Shown one piece after another: positions 22,943-33,782 of a stretch of DNA of 45,293 bases. The DNA comes from Helochares maculicollis. Taxonomy: Eukaryota; Arthropoda; Insecta; Coleoptera; Hydrophilidae. Below the pieces are notes generated by a model that saw only the letters and a program-made list of their open reading frames with translations, made no database searches and was not told the origin of the DNA. A program made the translations under genes and the position numbers. The stretch spans positions 1 to 45,293 of the forward strand of contig JAWQRO010000268.1 in NCBI GenBank assembly GCA_033557835.1. The letters are read 5' to 3'. The first letter of the stretch is position 1; each line of letters starts with the position of its first letter.

Positions 22943-25900
22943 GATGATTTCGTATCAGCGACGTTTTAGGCAGCTTTCGAAAAGTTAAGCAGAGGTGGTT
23001 ACATTAGCAAATTTCTATACTTTAATACCATGTTCATACACAGTTTTCTTCAGAAGGAAATATCCTTCTAATAAAATATGTAAGATAAAAATCAAATAAC
23101 TTGCTCATGGCAGGTCATTTTATGATCTCATTAAATCAATGCAAAAGTACCATTTACAAGACCAGCTTTGGTAATTACATATCTAGTTATTCCCAAAAAT
23201 AATAGTTTTTATGATCAATGATTTTGGCTAGTTTTTCTTTTCAATTCAAATAGGATATACATAGATTTTGTAGACACACTCAAAGGATCGACCATTTAGA
23301 AGCTTTAGCACTTTAGAATCCCCAAAAAATACTGTTGAATAACAAAGTCACTATGCAACTAATCGTATTTTCATATTGTATGCTTCAATGCGGAGTTTTT
23401 GAAAGCTGGAACAAAATAAAAACAGATTTGTCACAAAATTGTTATGGTTGTTATAGTCATTATCTAAGTAATGTAAATACCTTAGATTGCCATAACATGT
23501 TCTGTCAGGACCTGAGAATGCGATTACCATGGATATTTTCCAGGAATTCAGTATTTGTGTCCGAAAGTAGCTCATATGCAATTCCTAAATTAAATTGAAT
23601 TTACAATGCTTTAATTTACAAAGCTATGACTACCTGTAAATCTTCAAGCCAGATAATAAAATATATCAGATAAGAGTGCTTAGTATAGCAAGAAACAGTT
23701 TTAGATCTCTAATTTATGTAACCAAAAACAATAGTGAATGAATGGCTAACATTTCAGCGTCCGCTCACAGATTAACCATATTCCAAAATCATAAAAGTTG
23801 TAGATGAAATTTAAATGTGTTATCAATTTAATGAGGTCACTAAGGGGCTCAATTACGGTTGCATTGGACAATACTCTAAGTTATAAAGAAAAATTTGAAT
23901 TCTTAGTTTTTCATTTTGATTCATATTGAACATCTGGTGCAGCTGACAATGAAGTACGAATTCTTGTATCATTAAGAACAATCATACGGGCAAAAATAGT
24001 TAGAAGAATTGTAACGAGTGCAATTCAATGTGTAATGATATGAAATTTCATACGCTATCTAAAACGTTGGCACTAATAAAATTTCGGGTTAATTTTAAAT
24101 AAAACTACAATTTTAAAGCAAGTATAGAATAACTACCCAAAACGAAGTCTTTACTTGCCTTTAAAATGCGTTTATGCGACACTCACCTGTGTGGTCTTTT
24201 TTGATTGAAATTACAACTGAAAGCTTTCGCACATTTAAAATAATAAGAAATCAACGTTATGGGATTTAGTGCTTTTAAATCGTTCTCAACATGTCTGTCT
24301 ATTCTTAGCTAGATACCTACACCTTCAACCATAAAATTTTTATGCATTTTATACAACTAAGATGGCGATGTAGTAAACCTGAAGAATGTACAAATTTATG
24401 TTTCTTCACTTAGCTGTCAAATAAATTTAATAAAGTACAAAATGATCATAAGGATAATCACGCTCGAAAACCATTCAATACGAGTGCTGTATATTGATTA
24501 TTTAAACAATTTAATATATGATTTTATGGTGGTTCGCGCTGGCATTGTAACTGTTACCTTTGTGCGCGACAGAAATTTAACGACAGCTGCATAAATCGTT
24601 ATTTTATACCTTTTTCTTTTTAACATGACCCGAAAATCAAGCTTAATTGTACCGTCGAAAAATAATAATAGAAGTGAATACTTGATGAGGCTTCCCGTCG
24701 ATGAAAAATTAGTTTTGCGGTAGAACAAATGGAAGCTCAAGTAGATAAAGTGCAGCTTCATGGCTGGTAGCCTTGTTTCCTGTCAAATTTACTTGAGAGG
24801 ATAGGTTGGAGCTTTTCCTAGCTACTTATTGAAGAGTTTTAGTATACATTGTGAAGGTGCTAGAAAACTGAATTGTTTAAAATATTAGGGAGTACATTAG
24901 AGGGAGTCGATTTATATTGATCATATATGCCCGAATACATGCATTTGTTAATTAGACTATTTTAAAGTCCTTTGCCGAAAATACTGATTAAGCGTATTAA
25001 AGGCAAAGGGACTAACAATTAGAGTACGCCAACTGAATTTCGCTCCCTGCTTGATCTCCATGTTTTGTATCTTTGCCGCTACCGCTATGGGTTAGTTAAT
25101 TCTTAGCATTAATATGTCTACCTTCGAAATTTCGATTCTCCCTCGACCATAGCGGAGATTCTATGTGTTCCAGTATGTGTGCTGCTGATAAGTAACTTGA
25201 TTCAACTCACATTAATGGTTTTCTCTTCAGTGGACTGCATACTTGAAATTACAAAAGTTTTCAAGCGTTAAGAACTTTTGATTAGACTTGAATACATATA
25301 CACGTTGTCTCGTCACGGCTTCGGGCCGACCAACGAAACGTACTTTTCCGCCTGTTTATAAACTTTACAACGAAAAGAACCTAATTTAGAAAGCATTAAA
25401 CTGTCAAAGAACGTTTTATTTCAGACCAGGAAGAAGTTCTTTCCAGAATTACGTCATTAAGGAATTAGAATTATGAATTTCCTTTCGGGAAATATAATTT
25501 TTATTCAGATTGTAGGAGAAACATTACAAGACAGAAATGAAAATTATTTAAGTCGAAAGTTTGTCAAACAAGTCTCTCAATATTCCATAAGAGTTAATTC
25601 AATATTCATCGAGATAAAATAAAGTCGATTTGTACAATTCATTACATTATAAATATTAATCTTCGTTTTTAATTTTAATTTTAATTTATTAAATTTTAAA
25701 CAATATGATAGCAAAATCCTTATGTTGCTGTATACAATCCCACTGGTATCTATTTGTTATGGAAGCGGCTGTTTGAACCAATTTAAATGTAGTTTTAATT
25801 AACTGTATTTTGAACAATTTCAAATTATAATGTATTGAGTGCTTACATAGGTAGAAAAAGTGAAACTTATGCCAAAATATTCTTTTGTTGTGGTGCTGAA

Positions 25901-28659
25901 ATATCAATATGTAATAGATAATCAATAAGAAATGGATTGCTTAAAGTTTCGTTTTGCTTTTGTCATTTCTTTCAGTGCAAAACCCGTAGGATTTCAAAGT
26001 GGGTAAACTTTTACATCAGAGCAACTCGAAAGTATTTCTCAAACGTAATACATTCAAAATATTACATTTTACAACGAAACTTTTGTATTTATAACAGAAT
26101 TGTAGACACATTTGTGTCTCTCTTTATTTAGTTTGCCGAAGTTGGCGGATTTCGTTCAGTTTAACGCGGAAATTTTAAATAACTCGAACGACAATTTTTA
26201 TTATTTCCACTTGAACTGGGAAGTTGAGCACGAACTCAGCAAAAGAGGCATTTTTAAAACAACATAATGCGCCTCTATTCCCTGTTGTTTTACTAAAATT
26301 TTATTAATATTGCTACACAATAGTTTGAGTGTTATTGCTTGTCTTCGAAAGTCTTTATTAGTTTAGTAAAACTTGAATGTACTCTTACTTCGCCATGAGT
26401 ATTTCTTTTATAACTCTTCATTGTTTACAAAAGTTTAAGATTTAAAAATAAAATAACATCAAATCAATATAGCATATAACATATCGTTTTCTCCAAGTTA
26501 ACAAGCAAACTATTTATTTTAACGCTTATGCCACAGGTGCGCTTAATGTACTTGCATGCAGTAAAAAATAATTGTGTAGCTTTATAAATTAAAGTTGCCT
26601 AAAGGTACAAGTTCATTTCCTGGTTAAATTCACGCACATTCGTAGGTACCTCCACTTCTTACACATACAAGTTAGATAATAAATATTCATGATTCTAAAA
26701 AATTAACAAAATTATCACAGCCGCTCGCTAGAATAATATGCGTAAAAGGTTTCGTGTGGGGGCGTACGCAAGAGAACCATATAATTATGTGTGTGTACAC
26801 TTGAAAGTAACCTGAACAAAAGGGAAGTGTACTATTATTATTATTTTTTAGAAACACGCCCCCCAGATCTCTTGACGCACGTTCCCTTTGATAAATGTGT
26901 GCGCAAGTAGAGACAGAGAGGGGGATTCATGTATTATTATTCAAAATTTAATCCACATAGCAAACCTTACTTAAAACTTGTTTTTTAATTAATTACAGCT
27001 ACTGCTCTTAATATTTTAAAGCGCAAGTCATAGAATGCTCTTGTAGCTTCTACATATTATTGAAAACAAATGGGTTTGGCTTTGTTTGCACCTTAATATA
27101 ACTGATATAAAACTATTTAAATTAATTGCGGTTCTTTTTCTATTGTTAAACGACCACAAAAAGGTTAAACAAACGCCTATGGAAGAACATCGCTACACAA
27201 AGGAAGCATTCGAAGAACTATAGACATAATAGATACTTCTTCCGCATAGAATTCCACTGTATCTACCTTATAAAGATAGTCGGGAAAAGGTAAACAGTTG
27301 GAAATTACAAAGCGATTAAACGCTTTTTATAAAAGTACATTATATTAAGTGTCGCTTCAAAATCGCTCAACTGTTAAGGATAGATAAATCGTGTACTCTG
27401 TGTTCAATTTACTTTGTGGTGTCTTGCGTTAGAGAACTGTTTAAAACCGCAGTTTCAATTTTCAATTTGCTGCTAATTAAAATAATCTGCGCTTTATTTA
27501 TTCTAATTTTTGTAGCTATTAGGTTTTGTGGTGGAATTCAGTTTCGGTTCGCTATCACTAAGTAGTGTAGCCGCCTACTTGCAATTGTCTAATTAGGAAA
27601 TTAAGGCTTTCTGATCCATAACAAAAACGTTGAAGTTAGACACCCCATAATGAAGAATATTGCTAGTCGTAAAAGAATTTTAGCAAAAGTATTTAGAAAA
27701 AAAGAAAAAACAATTGGTTCTAGAATATCCACTTACAAAGAATAATTCCATTTACATAATAAGATGTAGATGTATTTCCATTTGGCCACATAAAAAGAGA
27801 CATATTTCATAGTTCTGTAACTTTTTTAATCAATATTATAATTTATTACCACCGCAGCATCATACGGCTCTCTTAACAAGATACAAAAGTTCATTAATCA
27901 CATGTACGTACGTGTGCATGATAAATGATATACGACTGGAACCGTAAATGTAATGACCATCGAAAGAGATAGTGACAAGTGTAAAAGTTATAAACAAAAT
28001 TATGCTTGCCTTTGCCTGTTCGTTACAAAATTATTAGTAATTAATTTATTATAACGCGTTTCCACTGCCGTGCCGTCTGTGAAGCGGTCGTAAAATCGAA
28101 ATGTAATTTAAAATTCAAATTTTATTGGCCGCGCCAAATAGTTTCTTCCCAAATTTACTTTTACTATGAACACTAAATAAAATAAACGATTTGCTGCCCG
28201 CGCGGTTATGTAATTTTCATACATTCTTTAAATACATTCTTTAATCTCGTTAATCACGTGAGCGCCAAAAAACTAGACCTATCTTTTTCAGCACCATCAA
28301 CTTCTTCGTAGGTTCATCCAGTATTAATCGGATATAGCGACGTGTACACTTAAAATAAATCTTTTATGGGACATTTGCGGAAAAGGAAATTAATCACGGA
28401 GTATGTCCTGTTTCAAGGCACTAACGATAAGAATAAGAAAGAAGTGTGTTATACATTTCATGGTAGTTTGGGATCTTGGGAGATATTAACCTAGATCCAA
28501 GAGGGTCAGACCTTGATGCGGAGGAATAAAACTATTATAGTTAGTATCCCACTATTATGCGGCAGGCCAGTCGTATCTCTACTTCTTTTCCACCCTTTAG
28601 AACTGTATATGACTCTGGGGCATTGTGTACCGGCCTGAAGTGCCCTCTTAAACCTTGTA
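22943..28659. other. long stretch, nothing assigned
   Basis: About 5.7 kb. Open frames at 23335-23598 (+), 24498-24761 (-), 25689-25925 (-) and 25937-26131 (+) show no domain or family. On the minus strand near 24186-24215 a donor-like CACAG|GTGAGT with an upstream CTTTCAG could frame a 30-nt mini-exon, but support is minimal. Bases 28030-28200 hold a few CG-rich words (GGCCGCGCC, CCCGCGCGG) in A+T-rich DNA. Confidence 0.55.
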
Positions 28660-29235
28660 CGTGCCGTAGGTGCCATCAGAATGTTTGAACTGATATTCAT
28701 ATCGCACATTCAAGCCTGTTATCTTAGCGGCGTTGTTGATTTTAACGATCTTCGTTATTTCAGTCTAGTCACTGAACATATTTATCCTGAAAATATCGAT
28801 CTATTATTCTTGCCTTCAGAAATGTCGTAACGGCTTGTAAGGAATGTTCACTTGGAAAAATATTTAAAAGGCTAAGGTATGCTAAGAGGAGATGCTCTTC
28901 TCTGCCAGATAAAGATTTGTTACCCATTTTCAAGTAGTGGTTTTAATACTGCTGTAGGCTATCAAGTGGCTTATGTGATTTTAATTTTCATTAGCAGTTT
29001 TCGACTGTCTTGATTGCAAAGCATATATGCTTAAACTATATTTTCAAGAATAAATTTGAGTACGTTCTTCTAATCAATTTTCTCGAGATTCTTCAAACGT
29101 ATAATGCTTCGAAATGGTTAGCTCTTGCCGACCAAATGTCATCCGAAGAGCATTTAAGTGCAATCGTATCACTTATAGATTCGCATGCGTCTTTACAATT
29201 GTTATGGGACGTGCCAAAGCGCAAAAGAATTATTT
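28660..29235 (+). pseudogene. possible hAT-type transposase C-terminal fragment
   Basis: In one plus-strand frame about 60 codons are open, with content such as VVDFNDLRYFSLV, then IYPENIDLLFLPSEM, a stop, and RLVRNVHLEKYLKG. The spacing and several residues recall the region before the dimerisation domain of hAT transposases related to GTF2IRD2/ZBED5: RFxDF, then NPFxxDVxxLPxxxQxELIxLQxxxxLKxKY, with the same distance of about 44 residues from DF to LK. Further on, MSSEEHLSAIVSLI at 29136-29177 recalls RLTDEHLxxxLRI. The CEQLFS motif that should lie between them is not visible and the distance is about 90 bases too long. The match is weak and could be coincidence. Confidence 0.28.
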
Positions 29236-30200
29236 ATTTGAGAACCCATTTGATTCACTCGTGAAAGAGTCATAGCGAGGCGAAATGAAATTGCAGATTC
29301 GCCTACGAATGCCCGAGACATTCCGGTGGCAAATTCAATGGGCCAGATATCGCAGGTACCTGCTTCACGACAGTTTAACGCAAATTTGCTACCGTACATA
29401 TATAGCTTTAGTGAGAATGTGAGAAATAATACGTTACTGCGGAAAACGAGATAAGACGACATGAGACAGGGTGAATCGTAGCCAGAGTCTTGTTTATGAC
29501 TATTCCTTAGCAGCCAGTCGAAGAGCGCATGGGAAAACAAACCAAGAGTTGAAAAATCGTATTATTTATACATCAGTAAATAACTCAAAATTTAATAAAA
29601 CATCTAAAGAATAGATAAAATTACTGTAGGAAAATATAGCGTTATAACAATACCTTGTGTAGATAACTCCAGAGTGCTATCCACGTTCCTATTGTCTCGA
29701 ACAATGAAAAATATATGGCTCTGTGCAGAGAATATTCAACTACACGTGGGTCTATCAAAATCGTCTGGTCAAAGTTTGTACATAAATAGAAAAGTTTATG
29801 TCAAAGTAATAAATATGCCGAATATAGACACCTATTCACCTATTGGGAGGTCCAATTTAATATTGTTTCTCCACGCGAGAAACTTGGTCGCCTTCTTTTG
29901 TGCGCGTCCCTTTCTACTTTAAATTCACCTCAGGAACGTTTATTTTCATTGGCACTTCAATATTATCATAGTTGTTCCAAATTCGAACCGAGCAGAGAAA
30001 AAAGTTATTGGAAGCGGACGAGCTAAAATTGTAAATGCGTCTACAATTATAACAAAATGAAGATTTTCTTTTCCTCTAAAATTATGTTGTCCTCTAAAGC
30101 AACCCTCGCAGACAGCTCTAATTGTTCGTAAAAATGTAATTTATCAACGTTCATTCAACTTTAAAGTGTCGTCGATTTTATATTTATTTGCACTGGATAA
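29236..30200. other. no gene recognised
   Basis: A 112-codon minus-strand frame at 29540-29202 and an 82-codon plus-strand frame at 29674-29922 have no recognisable domain and no splice or start context. A chance origin is likely. Confidence 0.45.
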
Positions 30201-30599
30201 ATGGTCAAGAACATGCCGCTTTCCGCCAGAAAAACGTATATCCAGAGTGAGCTAATCGATCCGTATATCCTGCCGGTGTTTGAAATCTTTCTGGTCTCCC
30301 AGTTTCCGCTTTCGTCGGATTTGTTGATCCCCGCGAATCTGTCTCAACAGCTCTCATAAATCATCGTAGCGAACGAAAGAAATTCGGCAGGAACTCTGTT
30401 TTATGGCAAAGGAGAACTGAGCGAAGATGTTATGTATTACGAAATTGGATATATTAAAGATTGCTTCTATTTTTCACTTTATCGGCGTTATTGTGTTCCA
30501 AATAAATATGCCATCCCAGCGATATGCGGGTGAATGAGATATAGTAACGCCATCACTGCTTCGAACCCTGCACAACCGCATCGCCTTCCTGTTTATGTG
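30201..30599 (+). other. quasi-open frame, 52-codon ATG ORF then two more open blocks
   Basis: ATG at 30201 opens 52 codons to TAA at 30357-30359 (MVKNMPLSARKTYIQSELID...). The same frame then runs a further 56 codons (IIVANERNSAGTLFYGKGEL...) to a TGA at about 30528, then about 23 more to 30599. The stretch is much richer in G+C than its flanks and the peptide is well mixed in composition, unlike the F/I/K/N-rich chance frames nearby. CGTATATCC is repeated at about 30235 and 30261. No family is recognised. It could be a decayed coding exon or a conserved non-coding element. Confidence 0.18.
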
Positions 30600-32517
30600 T
30601 AAGGATAGGTCAGAGGTTCCTCAAGGGAGATATGAAAGGAATACAAATCGATCTTATACATCTGAAATATTTGGAGAAATCTGTTAACTGTAGTTGTCGG
30701 ATTTTATTTCCAGATATTATAGAGCGATATGTTAGAACAATTATCTGCAACACTTTTTGCGCTGCTCCGTTTATGCCGCGTTTTTTTATTTTAATGTAGG
30801 GAAGTGAATTATGTTTTCATATCTTTTCTTTTAACTGGCGACAATAAGTCAACAAGATAGCCGGACATAAGTCTAACAAAAATATAATGACACCAATATA
30901 TAAGAAGTTCAGTGGGTATGCAGTGTAAAAAATGAATGGAAGGAGCAAGAAAATCACGATTTTGAAGCAATATTTACAGATCACAAACGAACATTTAACC
31001 TTTCTTGCGATGTATTATTGCAATTTTTGCAAGATAAATTTTACAATCGTGAATAAATTGATCAAAATAACTATTTTCTTCAGTTATCATTTTGTTTTCA
31101 ATAGCATTTTTGCTAATCAAAAAATCAATCGCAAGCAACAACCTAGTTAATATATGTAAATAATTTATCATTTTTCAGAAATTTAATCGTAAAACCTTTA
31201 AATTTATTGTAAAAAATTCAACTAACGTTATATGGCTTCACTTTTATTTTAACAATTTTTATTGTAAGAAGTTTTAAGTATGAAATAAAAGTGTGATGGT
31301 GATAGATCTCGACTATATGGTGGATGTGTTATCAGATTTCTATCAAGCTCTACATATTATTAACAAGTGACTAAACATGTTTAAAATGTAGTAATTAGGA
31401 CGGTGAAAAGAAATTACGATGCGGTTTGCCAATTCATATTTATTAAGTTACAATTATTAATTGTTTAGCCTTTACATCTGAATTGATCGCACGGTAAAAG
31501 TTCAGACTATGATTTCATTGTAATCACACCAAATTGAAATCCTTTTGGTAAATATCAAGTTTCAATCTTGTTTGCTTGGTTTAATTGATATGCACCATGA
31601 TTTTTCACTAATACTTTTACTTATAACACAGTGCTATGATTATGAATTTTTTAATTGGCTCATTTTCATTGGGTTTCAGAAGTATATGCAAGTAGTAACG
31701 AGCGTCCTTAGAAGAGTTTGCTCTACTTCCAGAGAAGTCAATGTATTGAGCAATTTCAAATAGCCCAGGTATTTTCAGAGTGTTTCAATATGTTACTCTT
31801 AGCTTTTCTTTAATCAGCATTGATTATTCCTAAGTAAAAATTCATTATACAGAGCATTCAACTTATTAAGCTCTTTTTCTTTTAAATACATCTATAATTC
31901 TCTTTAATTTATATTATAGTATTAACCACCTATACCGTTCCTTAATGTATGGAAATAGATGTTGCTTCTGTAGCATAATATTTATAATTCTAATTGATAT
32001 GATCTATCTGTAATGTCAAAACATTGAAAATTGATATAAAAGTAATACACTGATAAAATTGTACGTTTTCACTTATTGATTTGGTTGGCTCTATGATGTG
32101 ATGACATTTATCCTGATGTTCTAAGATTCAGTTATGGGCTATTGATTAAATGACTTAGATTACAGTTACAGAAGACATTTCTAAGAGAACAAAAATGAGC
32201 ATGGATCGACTTTGAAATTATTCTTATATCTCAAACTGTAATACTGCTATAAACAAGAATATTTAACTTACAGAGTCTCTGTTCAAGTAAATGGTAGAAA
32301 AAACGCTCACAAAATTTGTTGACACAATCGATAAAAATAAATTAGCGAAGTAAGGAACAAAACATAGAATTTGTAGCGAATGCAACTTATAAAGCGATAT
32401 GAGAGTGGCTTAATATTGGCATATCTCAAGCAGGTTAAGATTCTTCTTTAAAATGAAAAACAAGTGCTTTGTTGTTTTTCTACAATTCATTCAAAAGCTC
32501 AACTATAATTACTTACA
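30600..32517. other. A+T-rich stretch, nothing assigned
   Basis: Stops in all frames. The frames at 30932-31150 and 31545-31763 are low-complexity. No element ends or RNA genes seen. Confidence 0.55.
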
Positions 32518-33117
32518 TAAAAATACATCCGCAACTCTAAAAATGCTGATCAAAGATATGAGAAAATTGTTTTGTAGATTCTCGCTTAAAAATTTGTAAA
32601 CAATTGTTGTTTGCCGTGTGAACGACGGTTTCAGTGATTCAAAAGTGGTGATGTCGTGGAGAAGTAGCTGAAAACTGCTAAAAATACAAATATACGGAAT
32701 TGCAAGCTTTGTGGGACCAAGATGATTCGCAAACACAAGCTGTCTTCTAGCAAGTTGAAGGGTATATAGCGTGAGTTGGACAGATAAATGGAAATGCACA
32801 AAAACATGTGTCAAATTTTGCTTACACGGTAGAAAAGGTCGTTTCGCATCGCATAGTAAAAGACAAAGAAAAGTGGAGTTATTATGAGAATTCAAAATTT
32901 ACACAATCATAGCTAGGCTGAGAAGCAACATCCTCATGGACCGCTTTGAAGACGATGCTCTTTGTTTTGTGGAACCAGATGATCGTGATCTATTATGAGC
33001 TGTTTATACCTGAGAAAACGATTAATAGTAACTTTTAACAGCAACACACTACCAATTTGAATCATTCGCTGTTTGATAAAATGTGGCAACTTTTTTCTAC
33101 AGGACAATGTTCTCTTA
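32518..33117 (+). pseudogene. mariner transposase relic, N-terminal to second catalytic motif
   Basis: Transposase landmarks appear in order across frameshifts. RFQ*FKSGDVVEK near 32625 corresponds to WFQRFKSGDFDLED. ELQALWDQDDSQTQAVF at about 32697-32747 corresponds to ELQALLDEDPCQTQEEL. HRIVKDKEKWSYYENSK at about 32847 corresponds to HRIVTGDEKWIYYDNPK, the first catalytic block. MLFVLWNQMIVIYYELFIPE and KTIN follow at 32953-33030, corresponding to MLCIWWDQxGVIYYELLKPGETIN. LQDNVL near 33100 corresponds to LQHDNARPH, with the second aspartate kept. It stops there: the PYSPDLAPSD block and the 3' end are missing. Weak similarity extends back to about 32518. Several in-frame stops and frameshifts make it inactive. 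The 128-codon frame on the opposite strand is its shadow. Confidence 0.88.
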
Positions 33118-33759
33118 AATAAGGCAATATAGGTTATAAGCGACTTGCTGATTTGCTTGCCTTTGGTTAGAGTATATGATTACTACATTTGAAAGGACAA
33201 CAGCATATAATGTTAACAAAGTCTCTTAAATAAACTAGTCATGACGAAATTTGCAGGATTATTCTTTTGCTTCAGTATTATCAAACTATTTTTTATATTT
33301 TTGCTTAAGTTTATTTGATATTGTTCTATTCCTCGAAAGAAATTTGTTTAAAATGTTAACGAAATATCTTTAGGATGTCAAGGACAAAATTACAATGAAA
33401 TTCTGGAGGTAGGGCTGTTATTAGATTTACTTATTGTTTGTAATGAGAATAACTAGCTAAATACAATACAATACCTAGGAATATGGGTTTTAATGTATTG
33501 AATTTGAAGTTTGGCATTAACCCAACAATAGTATAATAAAGTAGAAATATAGCTTGATAGGTGCACAAATTGAAAAATTCCGGTAAACTACACATTACGC
33601 CCACAAACGATGTTGAATAAAGCGTTTCCACCAAAAGAGCCTGCTTCAATTTTAAAAACATCGATGCTTAAATGAGAAATTGTTGTTAAAACTCTTTAAA
33701 AAATAATTGTATGTTTCAATCTGCATTCACTGACGGTGGCGGCATGAATTCTCCAGTTA
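33118..33759. other. A+T-rich, no gene recognised
   Basis: No continuation of the mariner reading (the third catalytic motif is absent). The minus-strand frame at 33661-33431 has no family features. Confidence 0.5.
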
Positions 33760-33782
33760 ATTTGGAGAGCTGTTCTCCAAAT
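33760..33782. repeat. 9-bp perfect hairpin
   Basis: ATTTGGAGA, loop GCTGT, TCTCCAAAT. Small and isolated; function unknown. Confidence 0.5.

Noticed and set aside
24498..24761. 87-codon minus-strand open frame with a basic C-terminus
   Set aside because: No recognised family and no supporting start or splice context; likely chance.
29202..29540. 112-codon minus-strand open frame
   Set aside because: No domain, start context or splice signals; frames of this length are expected once or so by chance at this composition.
29975..29995. Reverse-strand GGTTCGAATTT resembling a tRNA B box
   Set aside because: The flanking bases do not form a T stem and no cloverleaf can be drawn.
32509..32895. 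128-codon open frame on the minus strand
   Set aside because: It lies antisense to the mariner relic at 32518-33117, whose plus-strand motifs are in family order; the frame has no homology of its own.
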